Shown here one piece after another: positions 45,201 to 52,999 of a stretch of DNA of 64,000 nucleotides; the stretch's first letter is position 1; each line of letters opens with the position of its first letter. A program made the translations under genes and the position numbers. Source of the stretch: Streptomyces spororaveus (GTDB lineage Bacteria > Actinomycetota > Actinomycetes > Streptomycetales > Streptomycetaceae). The DNA lies in assembly GCF_016755875.1 (NCBI RefSeq), contig NZ_BNED01000005.1:1364001-1428000 (forward strand), written 5' to 3'. The notes beneath the pieces are model-generated. The model was not told the DNA's origin. It ran no database searches and saw nothing but the letters and a program-made list of their open reading frames with translations.

Positions 45201-45318
45201 ATGGTTCGACCATGCCCAGTTCGACGCCTACCGGGCGCTCGGCCACTTCCTCGGCACCGCGGCCGGGAAGGCCGGGAAGGCCGGTAAGGCCGGGGCGGGC
45301 GGGAAGCACCGAACCTGA
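42298..45318 (+). CDS. Membrane-embedded patatin/cPLA2-like phospholipase
   Basis: About 1006 aa from ATG 42298. Four membrane helices occupy the first ~200 residues. The catalytic half begins with the oxyanion motif ICASGGGIRSAS (~residue 285) and the nucleophile elbow LVSVSGGGFTAGA (~320). A block of about six further helices (~395-640) is inserted before the second half, where CTDGGHFDNLGLVEML (~825) supplies the Asp of the Ser-Asp dyad. Motifs are complete, so lipase/phospholipase activity is likely. A 9-bp tandem repeat encodes the Gly-Lys-Ala tail. It leads the operon and would release fatty acids for the downstream dioxygenase (inference). Confidence 0.85.
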   Translation: MTHPQEYAPRRQIPSWAPWLCWGGLIIGIILMLVYWLAPPLVKPDPGAEVQLQFAAGEDPIREAVLEIIGGNGSDRAELFKDGLLLDWQMFVPGYTLALAAVFGFGTLFLYRSASRTWARRALAITAVPLVADCAENLFLYLGLERLDGDPDWAFTWAAYCAQVKWTVVVPLVAAALWAGTTLAFRLVLRPRAEVQGPQPPHPRAVVRSAHKLADGSESWWDDPDVIAPPAAPHSATPLADWTAPYTPPSPNGAARPGPKDSAKARWHTRALQLPGREPAEVGICASGGGIRSASVVLGALQALRDAGVVRAARYLVSVSGGGFTAGAFQLALTPEQPRDKKGKPFVRADLATPEDVFAPGSPEEDHVRRHAKYLADSPKEKLQAAGTVLRGMFVSLGMLALIFTVAGMYLHAFYSFVPLTDLDSLRHPDGRVPDFRPYAHVRIPVLALIALAGVVTLVASLVRASTGKSRPAWVRSTIKTIVALALAVAAYTVVFPAVIWFFVWLADTQTLLPKGGRGVSLLAVLTAAATWLGALYTAAHKSVKKLKPDGDTAGMFSKSGKSITVQSSTGWVKAIVCWLVLLLLGFFGLALLSWVAVYAGEWDWWWKWGLPVALLVLPFLIDQTTFSLHPFYRQRLAGAFAVRRAVLKDGSVGGLPYDYNAEPTSLSTHARKVDRFPQVIFAASAAVSLRNRTAPGRPAVPFTFASDYVGGPDTGWVRTSTMEATARPLIRRDITVQSAVAVSGAAFASAMGTQTMFFERLLALSNLRLGTWVPNPAYLAELAKYGPDWTMPRLPRMRRLRYQLQELVGRYSDTSPMLLCTDGGHFDNLGLVEMLRLRCRTIYVIDSSGDTPPLATTLAQAVTLAYEDLGVVIEFPKEEVLKLVPGSAAPLKPTEGMAALNARFSASCVVTGTIKYPEPVLFDPDAPPSDEGTIIFAKANLTPDMSYELLSYALKEKAFPRQATFDQWFDHAQFDAYRALGHFLGTAAGKAGKAGKAGAGGKHRT

Positions 45319-45464
45319 CGGCCCAGGTGAGCTCCTTCAGTTCCGCCGGCTCCTCGGCCCCTTCGGCTCCTTCACCCGTCTGCGTCGCTGCACGCGACAC
45401 CGTCGCACGGGTGGGGCACCGTCGTACGGAGTGCACGGAAGCCCCCCTTCGCGAAGAGGCGCGC

Positions 45465-48329
45465 ATGGATGAGGTCGAGCGGTACGAGCGCTACGTCGGC
45501 GGCAGCCCGGAGGCCGAACGGCGGGTCTTCCAGCGACTCGCAGGGGACCTCCTGCGGGTGCAGCTCAAGGTGAAGAAACGCAGCGGTTCCCCCACGCTCG
45601 AACGGACCTTCCACGCCAAGGCGGTACTCGGTGTGGAGAACGCCCGTCTGACGTTCCGCGAGGACCTCCCCAAGGCCCTGCGCGCGGGTTTCGCCAGCCC
45701 CGGAGCCGAGTATCCCGTCACGGTCCGGCTGTCCAATGCCAGCGGTGTCCGTCAGCCCGACTCCGCGCCCGATCTGCGCGGGGCGGCGCTGCGGGTCGAG
45801 GTGGGCTCCGGCGAGACCCACGATCTGCTGATGACCAGCTTCCCGGTCTCCCATGCCCGCGACGCCCGGGAGTTCGTCGCTTTCGCGCGGGCCATGGCGG
45901 GCGCCGACACACGGCTCCGCAAGGGCATCGCGCTGTTCGTCACGCTGCCCCTGGCGGTCGGCTGGCCCACGGCCGTCCGCATGCGGCGCAACGTCGTCGC
46001 GGGAACCAGGCGCACGGTGTCCAGCCTGGCGCTGGAGACGTACTGGAGTCGCGGCGCGATCCTGTGGGGCGACGCGGGGCCGGTGCGCTATCAGCTGCGG
46101 CCCGTCGCGGACGCCCCGGCGGCCCCGGCGGCGGCGCCCTCTGATCCCGATCACCTGCGGCGTGAGCTCTCGCAGCGGCTGCGGCGGACGGACGTCGTCT
46201 TCGAGCTCTGCGTCCAGCGCTACGTGGACGCCCGGCGCACCTCCGTCGAGGACGGCGCGGCCGAGTGGAAGGAGGAGGACGCCCCCGTCGTGCCGGTGGC
46301 CACACTGGTCGTCCCGCGCCAGGACGTAGACACCGCCGAAGCACGTGCCTGCGCGTCGCGGGTCGACCAGCTGGCGTTCAACCCCTGGCACACCACGGAG
46401 GACTTCCGCCCCCTGGGAAACCTCAACCGTGCCCGCAAGCTCGCCTACGAGGCGAGCAGCGCTCACCGCGCGGGCCTCCGCTTCGTGACCGTCGAACCGC
46501 GGCGCAACGCAGTGCTCGGGGCACCGCTCCGCGCCGCGTTCCGCGTCGTGAACCGCGTCGTCCCCTGGCACCGGCTGCCCACCCCGCTCGGTCTGCTCAA
46601 CCTCATGGCCTTCCGGCAGACGTTGCGCCGGGAGAACCTCATCGACACCGAAGCCCACGAGGCCCCGCCCAGGGCCGAGCCGGCGGTGGACGGTCCGCTC
46701 AGTGGGGAGCTGCTGGTCAGGCGCAGTTACGACGGCACGTTCAACGATCTGTCGGCCCCGCGGATGGGTGCCGTCGGCGCGACCTTCGGGCGCACCATGC
46801 CGCCCGTCTACCGCCCGGACCGGTTCGACACGCCCAATCCCGTCACCGTCAGCAGGGAACTGCTCCAGCGTGACGCGTTCATCCCCGCGACGTCGCTGAA
46901 CATCATCGCCGCGGCGTGGATCCAGTTCCAGGTGCACGACTGGGTCAAGCACCGGAGGCTTCCGGTCGGTGTCAAGAGCGTGGAGGTGCCGCTGCCGCCC
47001 GGTGAGACCTGGCAGAACACCCCGGGCGGACCGCGGGAGAGGGTGATGCGCTTCGGTGCGGACGAACCGGTGAGCGGACCCGGCGGCGAGCGGTCGCCGA
47101 TCGTGTTCGCCAGCGAGGTCTCGCACTGGTGGGACGGCTCGGAGGTCTACGGCGGTGAACACTTCACCGCGGATCGGCTCCGGGAGGCCGGCGGCGGCGC
47201 CGCGCTCCGGCTGGAGGACGGGCACCTGCCGAACGGCTCGGGCGGCGGCCCGCTCACCGGGTTCGCCGACAACTGGTGGCTCGGCCTCAGCGCCATGCAC
47301 ACCCTGTTCGCCCGTGAGCACAACACGGTGTGCGAAGCCCTGCGGCGCGAGTATCCGCGTATGGACGAGGACCGCGTCTACCACACGGCGCGGCTGGTCG
47401 TCTCCGCCCTGATCGCGAAGATCCACACGGTCGAGTGGACCCCCGCGATCCTCGCCACCGAGACGCTCGACATCGGCATGAAGACCAACTGGCAGGGGCC
47501 GCCGAAGAAGTGGCTCGACCAGCTGGGCGTGTGGCTGCTGGAGGCGAACGGGCGCGACGGCATCCCCAAGACCCTGCCGGACCACCACGGAGCCCCGTAC
47601 TCCCTCACGGAGGAGTTCGTCACCGTCTACCGGATGCACCCGCTGATCCCCGACGACTACGAACTCGCCGACCACCGGTTCGGCCGCCGGCTCGACACCC
47701 TGAGCTTCACCGACCTCCAGGGCGCGGCCGCCGAGCCCCTCATCCGCAAGACCGGCCTGGTGAACACCCTGTACTCGCTGGGCATCGCCCACCCGGGGGC
47801 GATCACCCTCCACAACTTCCCGCGCACGCTCCAGGCCTTCGAACGGGACGGTGAGGTGATCGACCTCTCCGTGGTCGACCTGGTGCGCACCCGGCGCCGC
47901 GGCGTCCCGCGCTACAACGATTTCCGCGCGGGCCTGCACAAGCCGCGGATCCGGCGGTTCGAGGACCTCTCCTCCGATCCGCGGACGGTCGCCCGGCTCC
48001 GGGACGTGTACCGCTCGGTGGACGACATCGACACCGTCGTGGGGCTGTTCGCCGAGAATCCGCCCACGGGCTTCGGCTTCAGCGACACCGCCTTCCGGGT
48101 GTTCATCCTGATGGCCAGCCGGCGGCTGCAGAGCGACCGTTTCCTCACGGTCGACTTCCGGCCCGAGGTCTATACGCCCCTCGGCATGGACTGGGTCGAA
48201 CGGAACGGCATGACGAGCGTCATCCTGCGGCACTGCCCCGAGCTGGCGGGCATCCTGCCGCGCGCGGCCAGTGCGTTCGCACCGTGGCGTCCGGTCCAGC
48301 CCGCGCGCAACAACAGCGGCCGCGGCTGA
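45465..48329 (+). CDS. Catalase-like domain fused to COX/alpha-dioxygenase-type haem dioxygenase
   Basis: ATG 45465 gives 954 aa. Residues ~25-345 form a catalase-like/allene-oxide-synthase-like domain: distal His50 (RTFHAKA), VRLSNASG, DLRGAALRV, and Arg324-x3-Tyr328 (NRARKLAY) matching the catalase proximal Tyr. The usual catalase distal Asn region reads MTSFPV. Residues ~415-950 are a haem peroxidase-superfamily domain: FQVHDWVKH with distal His491, LSAMHTLFAREHN, and VYRMHPLIPD with proximal His725 and Tyr722 three residues before it, as in cyclooxygenase and plant alpha-dioxygenase. It probably oxygenates a fatty acid and then processes the hydroperoxide. Confidence 0.86.
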   Translation: MDEVERYERYVGGSPEAERRVFQRLAGDLLRVQLKVKKRSGSPTLERTFHAKAVLGVENARLTFREDLPKALRAGFASPGAEYPVTVRLSNASGVRQPDSAPDLRGAALRVEVGSGETHDLLMTSFPVSHARDAREFVAFARAMAGADTRLRKGIALFVTLPLAVGWPTAVRMRRNVVAGTRRTVSSLALETYWSRGAILWGDAGPVRYQLRPVADAPAAPAAAPSDPDHLRRELSQRLRRTDVVFELCVQRYVDARRTSVEDGAAEWKEEDAPVVPVATLVVPRQDVDTAEARACASRVDQLAFNPWHTTEDFRPLGNLNRARKLAYEASSAHRAGLRFVTVEPRRNAVLGAPLRAAFRVVNRVVPWHRLPTPLGLLNLMAFRQTLRRENLIDTEAHEAPPRAEPAVDGPLSGELLVRRSYDGTFNDLSAPRMGAVGATFGRTMPPVYRPDRFDTPNPVTVSRELLQRDAFIPATSLNIIAAAWIQFQVHDWVKHRRLPVGVKSVEVPLPPGETWQNTPGGPRERVMRFGADEPVSGPGGERSPIVFASEVSHWWDGSEVYGGEHFTADRLREAGGGAALRLEDGHLPNGSGGGPLTGFADNWWLGLSAMHTLFAREHNTVCEALRREYPRMDEDRVYHTARLVVSALIAKIHTVEWTPAILATETLDIGMKTNWQGPPKKWLDQLGVWLLEANGRDGIPKTLPDHHGAPYSLTEEFVTVYRMHPLIPDDYELADHRFGRRLDTLSFTDLQGAAAEPLIRKTGLVNTLYSLGIAHPGAITLHNFPRTLQAFERDGEVIDLSVVDLVRTRRRGVPRYNDFRAGLHKPRIRRFEDLSSDPRTVARLRDVYRSVDDIDTVVGLFAENPPTGFGFSDTAFRVFILMASRRLQSDRFLTVDFRPEVYTPLGMDWVERNGMTSVILRHCPELAGILPRAASAFAPWRPVQPARNNSGRG

Positions 48330-48344
48330 GCGGGGGCAGGCGCC

Positions 48345-49721
48345 ATGTCCACGCCCGGCACCGCGGGCCACCGGGGCCTCGAAGCCCTTCTCTCCCGCCC
48401 CCTGTGGGAGACGGTCTTCAAGCGGCGGACCCACCGGGTCAGCCGCGGCGCGTCCGTGCCGGCCGGGTCGATGAGCCACCGCTCCACGCACCGGCCGGAG
48501 CCCCTGGGCGAGCTGGAGGAGGCCGTGCTCATCGCCCTCACCGGCGCCTCGGGCCTCACCATGCCCGACCGGCCCTTCGAGGACCCGCGCGATCACACAC
48601 CCATCATGGCCAAGCCGAACCTGAACATGACGGGGCGGACGGCGGGCAGCCCCGACAACGCGCAGGCCACCCACTTCTTCATGATCAACGACAGTGGCAC
48701 GTACTACCTGCGGAAGCTGCCGCCGTCCCGGGACCACGCCTTCGACCCCGACACCCTGATCGGCCGCGCGCGCCGGTCGAAGGTACGCGTGCTGGACCAC
48801 CGCCTGGACGTCGCCGCGGGGATGCGCGATTTCCCGGCGTACCTCGACTCCAACCGGTTCCTGTCCAATCTCCCGGGCACCACCCTGTTCCTGCCGGTGG
48901 TCGACCTCTCCCATCAGTACATCAATGCGCTGATGTACCTGCTCACCCAGCCGGAGGGGGCCCGGCCGACAGTCGTCGACGACCGCAACTTCTACCGCCC
49001 GGCGGGAGTGCGGAAGTGGGTGAAGAGCGGCTTCCTCAACCCTTCCGTCAAACTGCCGCTCGGTTCCCTGGGGCCCATGCGTACGCAGGTCGAGGCCGAC
49101 CTGCTGCTGCAGAACATGATGCTGGTCGCGGACGCGATGGGACTCGGTGCCTGGATCCACGCGACGATCAGCCCCCAGATCATGCTGGGCGACCCGAAGT
49201 TCTCGCGCACCTACGGCCGGATGCTGGGCTTCGACTTCGCCACGCCGAGGTTCCGTCCCGCCGACATCCTCCGCTGGCAGGTGCCGCTGCCGAAGTACGC
49301 CGGGCTGCGAGCCCATCCGGTGGGGCTGCGGGCCGGCGGGGAGCACCTCATCAAGGGCGCCTGCCCGCCCAACTACCCGTCGATGCACGAAGCGGTCGAG
49401 TCCGTCGTCCGTTCCAAGTTCGGTGAGGAGGGCGTCTATGCGGACAAGGATCTCTTCGGCCGCATCTACAAGGACGGATACGCGCAGCGCTACCTCGCCG
49501 AGGCCAGTGAGTACGACCGGCAGGTGATCGATTGCGCGCGGGACATCTGCGTGTACGTCCACGAGACCCACGGGCGGTTTCCGGCGCACACCGACGCCAT
49601 CCACGTGCCCGGCATCTGGTTGCAGGCGCACCACGTCGAATCCGAGTACTACGACCGGTTCTTCCAGGACGGCCTCACGGAGAACCATCGCCGGCACGCC
49701 TCGCGCTGGGACGACGGATGA
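48345..49721 (+). CDS. Nitroreductase-like (FMN-dependent) protein
   Basis: ATG 48345 starts 15 bp after the dioxygenase stop with a GGGGGCAGG ribosome-binding site; 458 aa. The first part (LWETVFKRRTHRVSRGASVP, then EEAVLIALTGASGLT) resembles the FMN-binding start of nitroreductase-fold proteins; the centre (VEADLLLQNMMLVADAMGLGAWIHATISPQ) is the usual helix that packs on the flavin, and LGFDF/PADILRW follow. It is longer than a typical nitroreductase, with a C-terminal helical extension. As the third gene of the operon it may reduce the oxidised lipid product (inference). Confidence 0.75.
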   Translation: MSTPGTAGHRGLEALLSRPLWETVFKRRTHRVSRGASVPAGSMSHRSTHRPEPLGELEEAVLIALTGASGLTMPDRPFEDPRDHTPIMAKPNLNMTGRTAGSPDNAQATHFFMINDSGTYYLRKLPPSRDHAFDPDTLIGRARRSKVRVLDHRLDVAAGMRDFPAYLDSNRFLSNLPGTTLFLPVVDLSHQYINALMYLLTQPEGARPTVVDDRNFYRPAGVRKWVKSGFLNPSVKLPLGSLGPMRTQVEADLLLQNMMLVADAMGLGAWIHATISPQIMLGDPKFSRTYGRMLGFDFATPRFRPADILRWQVPLPKYAGLRAHPVGLRAGGEHLIKGACPPNYPSMHEAVESVVRSKFGEEGVYADKDLFGRIYKDGYAQRYLAEASEYDRQVIDCARDICVYVHETHGRFPAHTDAIHVPGIWLQAHHVESEYYDRFFQDGLTENHRRHASRWDDG

Positions 49722-50014
49722 GGCGGAGGCGGACCGGACGGGAGCGTACGAGGCGCCGCCGAGGGCGGTAAGGCATCAGGGTGCGAGCGGCCTTCGGAGG
49801 TGCCGGGGAGATCGCGGGCGGCCACCTCACCGGCCCCTGGCCGTCGGCGCCGGGATCACGTGATGGGCCTGCCCCGCTACGGTCCGTCACCCGACGGCGT
49901 GGTCGACGGTCCCGCGGGACCTCCCGCCCGGCGGCGCCCGCGCGGACGCGGTGTCGGCCGGCCTGAGCGGCTCCGCACACTGCCGAAGGCACGTGGAGGT
50001 TGGAAGATGGATGG

Positions 50015-52876
50015 GTGAGCACCTATCTGGGAGACCTCAGGCGCAGGCTGCTCCGCTCGGCCACGAGCCCCTCCGCTCCCCCTCGGCGTTCCCGCTCAGG
50101 ACACCGCAGGAAGCACCAGGAGGAACCGGAGCAACAGGACCACCCGGAGCCCGACCCGTCCCGCAGGCGGGCGGCGCGGCGGCCACAGCGTCTTTCCTCG
50201 CTCCTGAGCGTGCGGAGCGTGGCCGGCGAGGTGTTCCTGCTCCAGCTGGCCGTGGTGGTCCTGCTCGTCGCCGCCGCGGTTCTGGCGCTCGTGGTGCAGG
50301 CCCGGAGCTCGGCCATGCTGGACGCCCGGCACCGTACCCTCGCCGCCGCCGGGACGTTCGCGGAGTCTCCCGGGATCGTCTCCGCCGTGCGCGGCCCCCA
50401 CCCGAGCGCGGTGCTCCAGCCGAGCGCCCAGGCCGCCGCGAAGATCGCCGGGGTCGACGGCATCAACGTGTACACGCTCGACGGGGTCACCCTCGCCCAC
50501 AGCGACCCGCGGCAGATCGGCAAGCGCGTCGTCGGCCCCTTCGCCGAGGCCGCGGCCGGCAGGTCCTTCACCGAGACGTTCCCCGGGTCCCTGGGGCAGT
50601 CCGTGGTCTCCGTGGTTCCCGTCAAGGACGCCGGGGGCAAGGTCATCGCCGTCGTCTCCTCTCCGGTCACGGTCCAGAACGTCCAGAGCATGGTGAACGG
50701 GCAGCTGCCGGTCGTCCTCGGTACCGCGGCCGGGGTGCTCGCCCTGTCCGCGGGCGGGACCGCCCTGGTGAGCCGCCGCCTGCTGCGCCGGACCCACGGC
50801 CTGGGGCCGGCCGAGATGACGAGCATGTACGAGCACCACGACGCGGTGCTGCACGCGGTGCGCGAGGGCGTACTGATCATCGGCGGCGGTGGACGGCTGC
50901 TGCTCGCCAACGACGAGGCGCGGCGGCTGCTCGATCTGCCGGCGGACGCGGAGGGGCTGCCCGTCACGGACCTGGGACTGGAGGAGGCGATCGCCGAGCT
51001 GGCCGCGTCGGGCCGGTCCGCGACCGACGAGCTGCACATGTCGGCCGATCGGCTGCTGGCGGTGAACATCCGGCCCACCGCCCCCTACGGGAAGGCCGGG
51101 ACCGTCGTCACCCTGCGGGACACCACCGAGCTGCGGGCGCTCGCCGGGCGGGCCGAGGTGGCCCGCGAGCGGCTGAAGCTGCTGTACGACGCGGGGGTGC
51201 AGGTCGGCACGACTCTGAACGTGGAGCGCACCGCGGAGGAGCTGGCGGAGGTGGCGGTCCCGCGGTTCGCCGACGTGGTCACGGTCGACCTGCTGGACCC
51301 GGTGCTGCGCGGCGAGGAACCTCCCGAGACGATCACGGAGATGCGCCGTACCGCCGCCGTCGGTCTTCAGGGCGACCATCCGCTCTCACCCGTCGGCGAG
51401 CTGATCCGGTTCGGGCCCTCCGGCCCGATGGCCGCCGGGCTGGCCGCGGGCCGCGCCGTCCTGGAGGCCGACCTGCGCGTCACCCACCGCTGGCGGGCCC
51501 AGCACCAGGGCAACGCCGTGCAGATCCTGGACCGCGGCATCCACTCCCTGATCGTCGTGCCCCTGCGGGCCCGGGGCGTGGTGCTGGGCATGGCCGGCTA
51601 CTGGCGGGGGCAGGACTCCCCGCCGTTCGACGGGGAGGACGTGTCCTTCGCCGAGGAGCTGACCGCCCGGGCGGCGGTGTCCGTCGACAACGCCCGCCGC
51701 TACACCCGCGAGCACAACATGGCCGTGACCCTGCAGCGCAGCCTGCTGCCCCGGGGCGTACCGGAGCAGTCCGCCGTCGAGGTCGCGCACCGCTATCTGG
51801 CCGCCCAGGCCGGGGTGGGCGGTGACTGGTTCGACGTCATCCCGCTGCCCGGTACGCGGGTGGCCCTGGTGGTCGGCGACGTGGTCGGGCACGGGCTGCA
51901 CGCCGCCGCCACCATGGGCCGCCTGCGCACCGCCGTGTACAACTTCTCCACTCTCGACCTGCCGCCGGACGAACTCCTGAGCCACCTGGACGAGCTGGTC
52001 GCGCACATCGACACCGACGAGCAGGAGTGGCAGGGGATCACCGGGGCCACGTGCCTGTGCGCCATCTACGATCCCGTCTCGGGTCAGGTGACCGCGGCCA
52101 CCGCGGGGCATCCGGGCCCCGCTCTGGTCGGCCCCGACGGGACCGTGTCCTTCCCGGAGGTGCCGGTATCCCCGCCGCTGGGGCTGGGCGCGGGGCTGCC
52201 CATGGAGACCGTGACGCTCACCCTGCCCGAGGGCTCCCGGCTGGCGCTGTTCACCGACGGGCTGATCGAGGGCCGCGACCGCGATCCGGACGCCGGCCTG
52301 GCAGCGCTGCGCGCCGCCCTGTCCGGGCCCGACCGCACCCCGGAGGAAACCTGCACCGCGATCATCGACGCGCTGCTGCCGGCCAGGCCGAGCGACGACG
52401 TCGCGCTGCTGGTGGCCCGTACCCGCCGGCTGGATCCGGGGCGGATCGCCGAGTGGGACCTGGCCCCGGAACCGGCGGCGGTGTCCCCGGTGCGCAACGC
52501 CTGTTCCCGCCGGCTGGCGGAGTGGGGCCTGGAGGACATCGCCTTCACCACGGAGCTCATCCTCAGCGAGCTGATGACCAACGCCGTCCGCTACGGCAGC
52601 GAGCCCATCCGGGTGAGGCTGCTGTACGACCGCAGTCTGGTCTGCGAGGTCTCCGACGGGTCCAGCACCTCCCCGCACCTGCGCCGGGCCGCGGACACCG
52701 ACGAGGGCGGCCGCGGCCTGTTCCTCGTCGCGCAGTTCGCCGAGCGCTGGGGCACCCGGTACACCGCCCGCGGGAAGATCATCTGGAGCGAGCAGGCGCT
52801 TCACGACGGGGCCGCGCCGGCCTCGATGGATCTCGGGGAGGCGCTGCTGGCCGCGTGGGACGACGAGGGGTTCTGA
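50015..52876 (+). CDS. Membrane sensor: extracellular cache-like domain, PAS, GAF, PP2C(SpoIIE), HATPase
   Basis: GTG 50015 (GGAAG eight bases upstream; a TTG at 50000 is also in frame) gives 953 aa. A disordered basic head is followed by a helix (~75-98), a cache-like extracellular domain (VDGINVYTLDGVTLAHSDPRQIGKRVVGPF) and a second helix (~225-250). PAS (~265-375), GAF (~385-555), SpoIIE phosphatase (~570-780, GGDWFDVIPLPGTRVALVVGDVVGHGLHAA; LALFTDGLIEGR) and RsbW-like ATPase (~800-930, LILSELMTNAVRYG; GRGLFLVAQFAERWG) complete it. It fits a receptor feeding partner-switching sigma control. No sigma or anti-sigma gene is adjacent. Confidence 0.9.
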   Translation: MSTYLGDLRRRLLRSATSPSAPPRRSRSGHRRKHQEEPEQQDHPEPDPSRRRAARRPQRLSSLLSVRSVAGEVFLLQLAVVVLLVAAAVLALVVQARSSAMLDARHRTLAAAGTFAESPGIVSAVRGPHPSAVLQPSAQAAAKIAGVDGINVYTLDGVTLAHSDPRQIGKRVVGPFAEAAAGRSFTETFPGSLGQSVVSVVPVKDAGGKVIAVVSSPVTVQNVQSMVNGQLPVVLGTAAGVLALSAGGTALVSRRLLRRTHGLGPAEMTSMYEHHDAVLHAVREGVLIIGGGGRLLLANDEARRLLDLPADAEGLPVTDLGLEEAIAELAASGRSATDELHMSADRLLAVNIRPTAPYGKAGTVVTLRDTTELRALAGRAEVARERLKLLYDAGVQVGTTLNVERTAEELAEVAVPRFADVVTVDLLDPVLRGEEPPETITEMRRTAAVGLQGDHPLSPVGELIRFGPSGPMAAGLAAGRAVLEADLRVTHRWRAQHQGNAVQILDRGIHSLIVVPLRARGVVLGMAGYWRGQDSPPFDGEDVSFAEELTARAAVSVDNARRYTREHNMAVTLQRSLLPRGVPEQSAVEVAHRYLAAQAGVGGDWFDVIPLPGTRVALVVGDVVGHGLHAAATMGRLRTAVYNFSTLDLPPDELLSHLDELVAHIDTDEQEWQGITGATCLCAIYDPVSGQVTAATAGHPGPALVGPDGTVSFPEVPVSPPLGLGAGLPMETVTLTLPEGSRLALFTDGLIEGRDRDPDAGLAALRAALSGPDRTPEETCTAIIDALLPARPSDDVALLVARTRRLDPGRIAEWDLAPEPAAVSPVRNACSRRLAEWGLEDIAFTTELILSELMTNAVRYGSEPIRVRLLYDRSLVCEVSDGSSTSPHLRRAADTDEGGRGLFLVAQFAERWGTRYTARGKIIWSEQALHDGAAPASMDLGEALLAAWDDEGF

Positions 52877-52999
52877 GGACGCGCCGCTACGGCAGCCGCG
52901 GGGAAGAGGGCGGACACCAGCCTCGCGGGACTGCGCCGCCGAGGCCGACGAACGTACGCTGGCATCGATCGGTACGCGACCGCCCGTTATGGAGCCTTT

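Noticed and set aside
45372..49697. Very long minus-strand open frame (over 1400 codons) opposite the dioxygenase and nitroreductase genes
   Set aside because: It is rich in Arg/Gly/Val/Asp/His without domains and mirrors the third-position GC bias of the plus-strand genes, which carry clear motifs.
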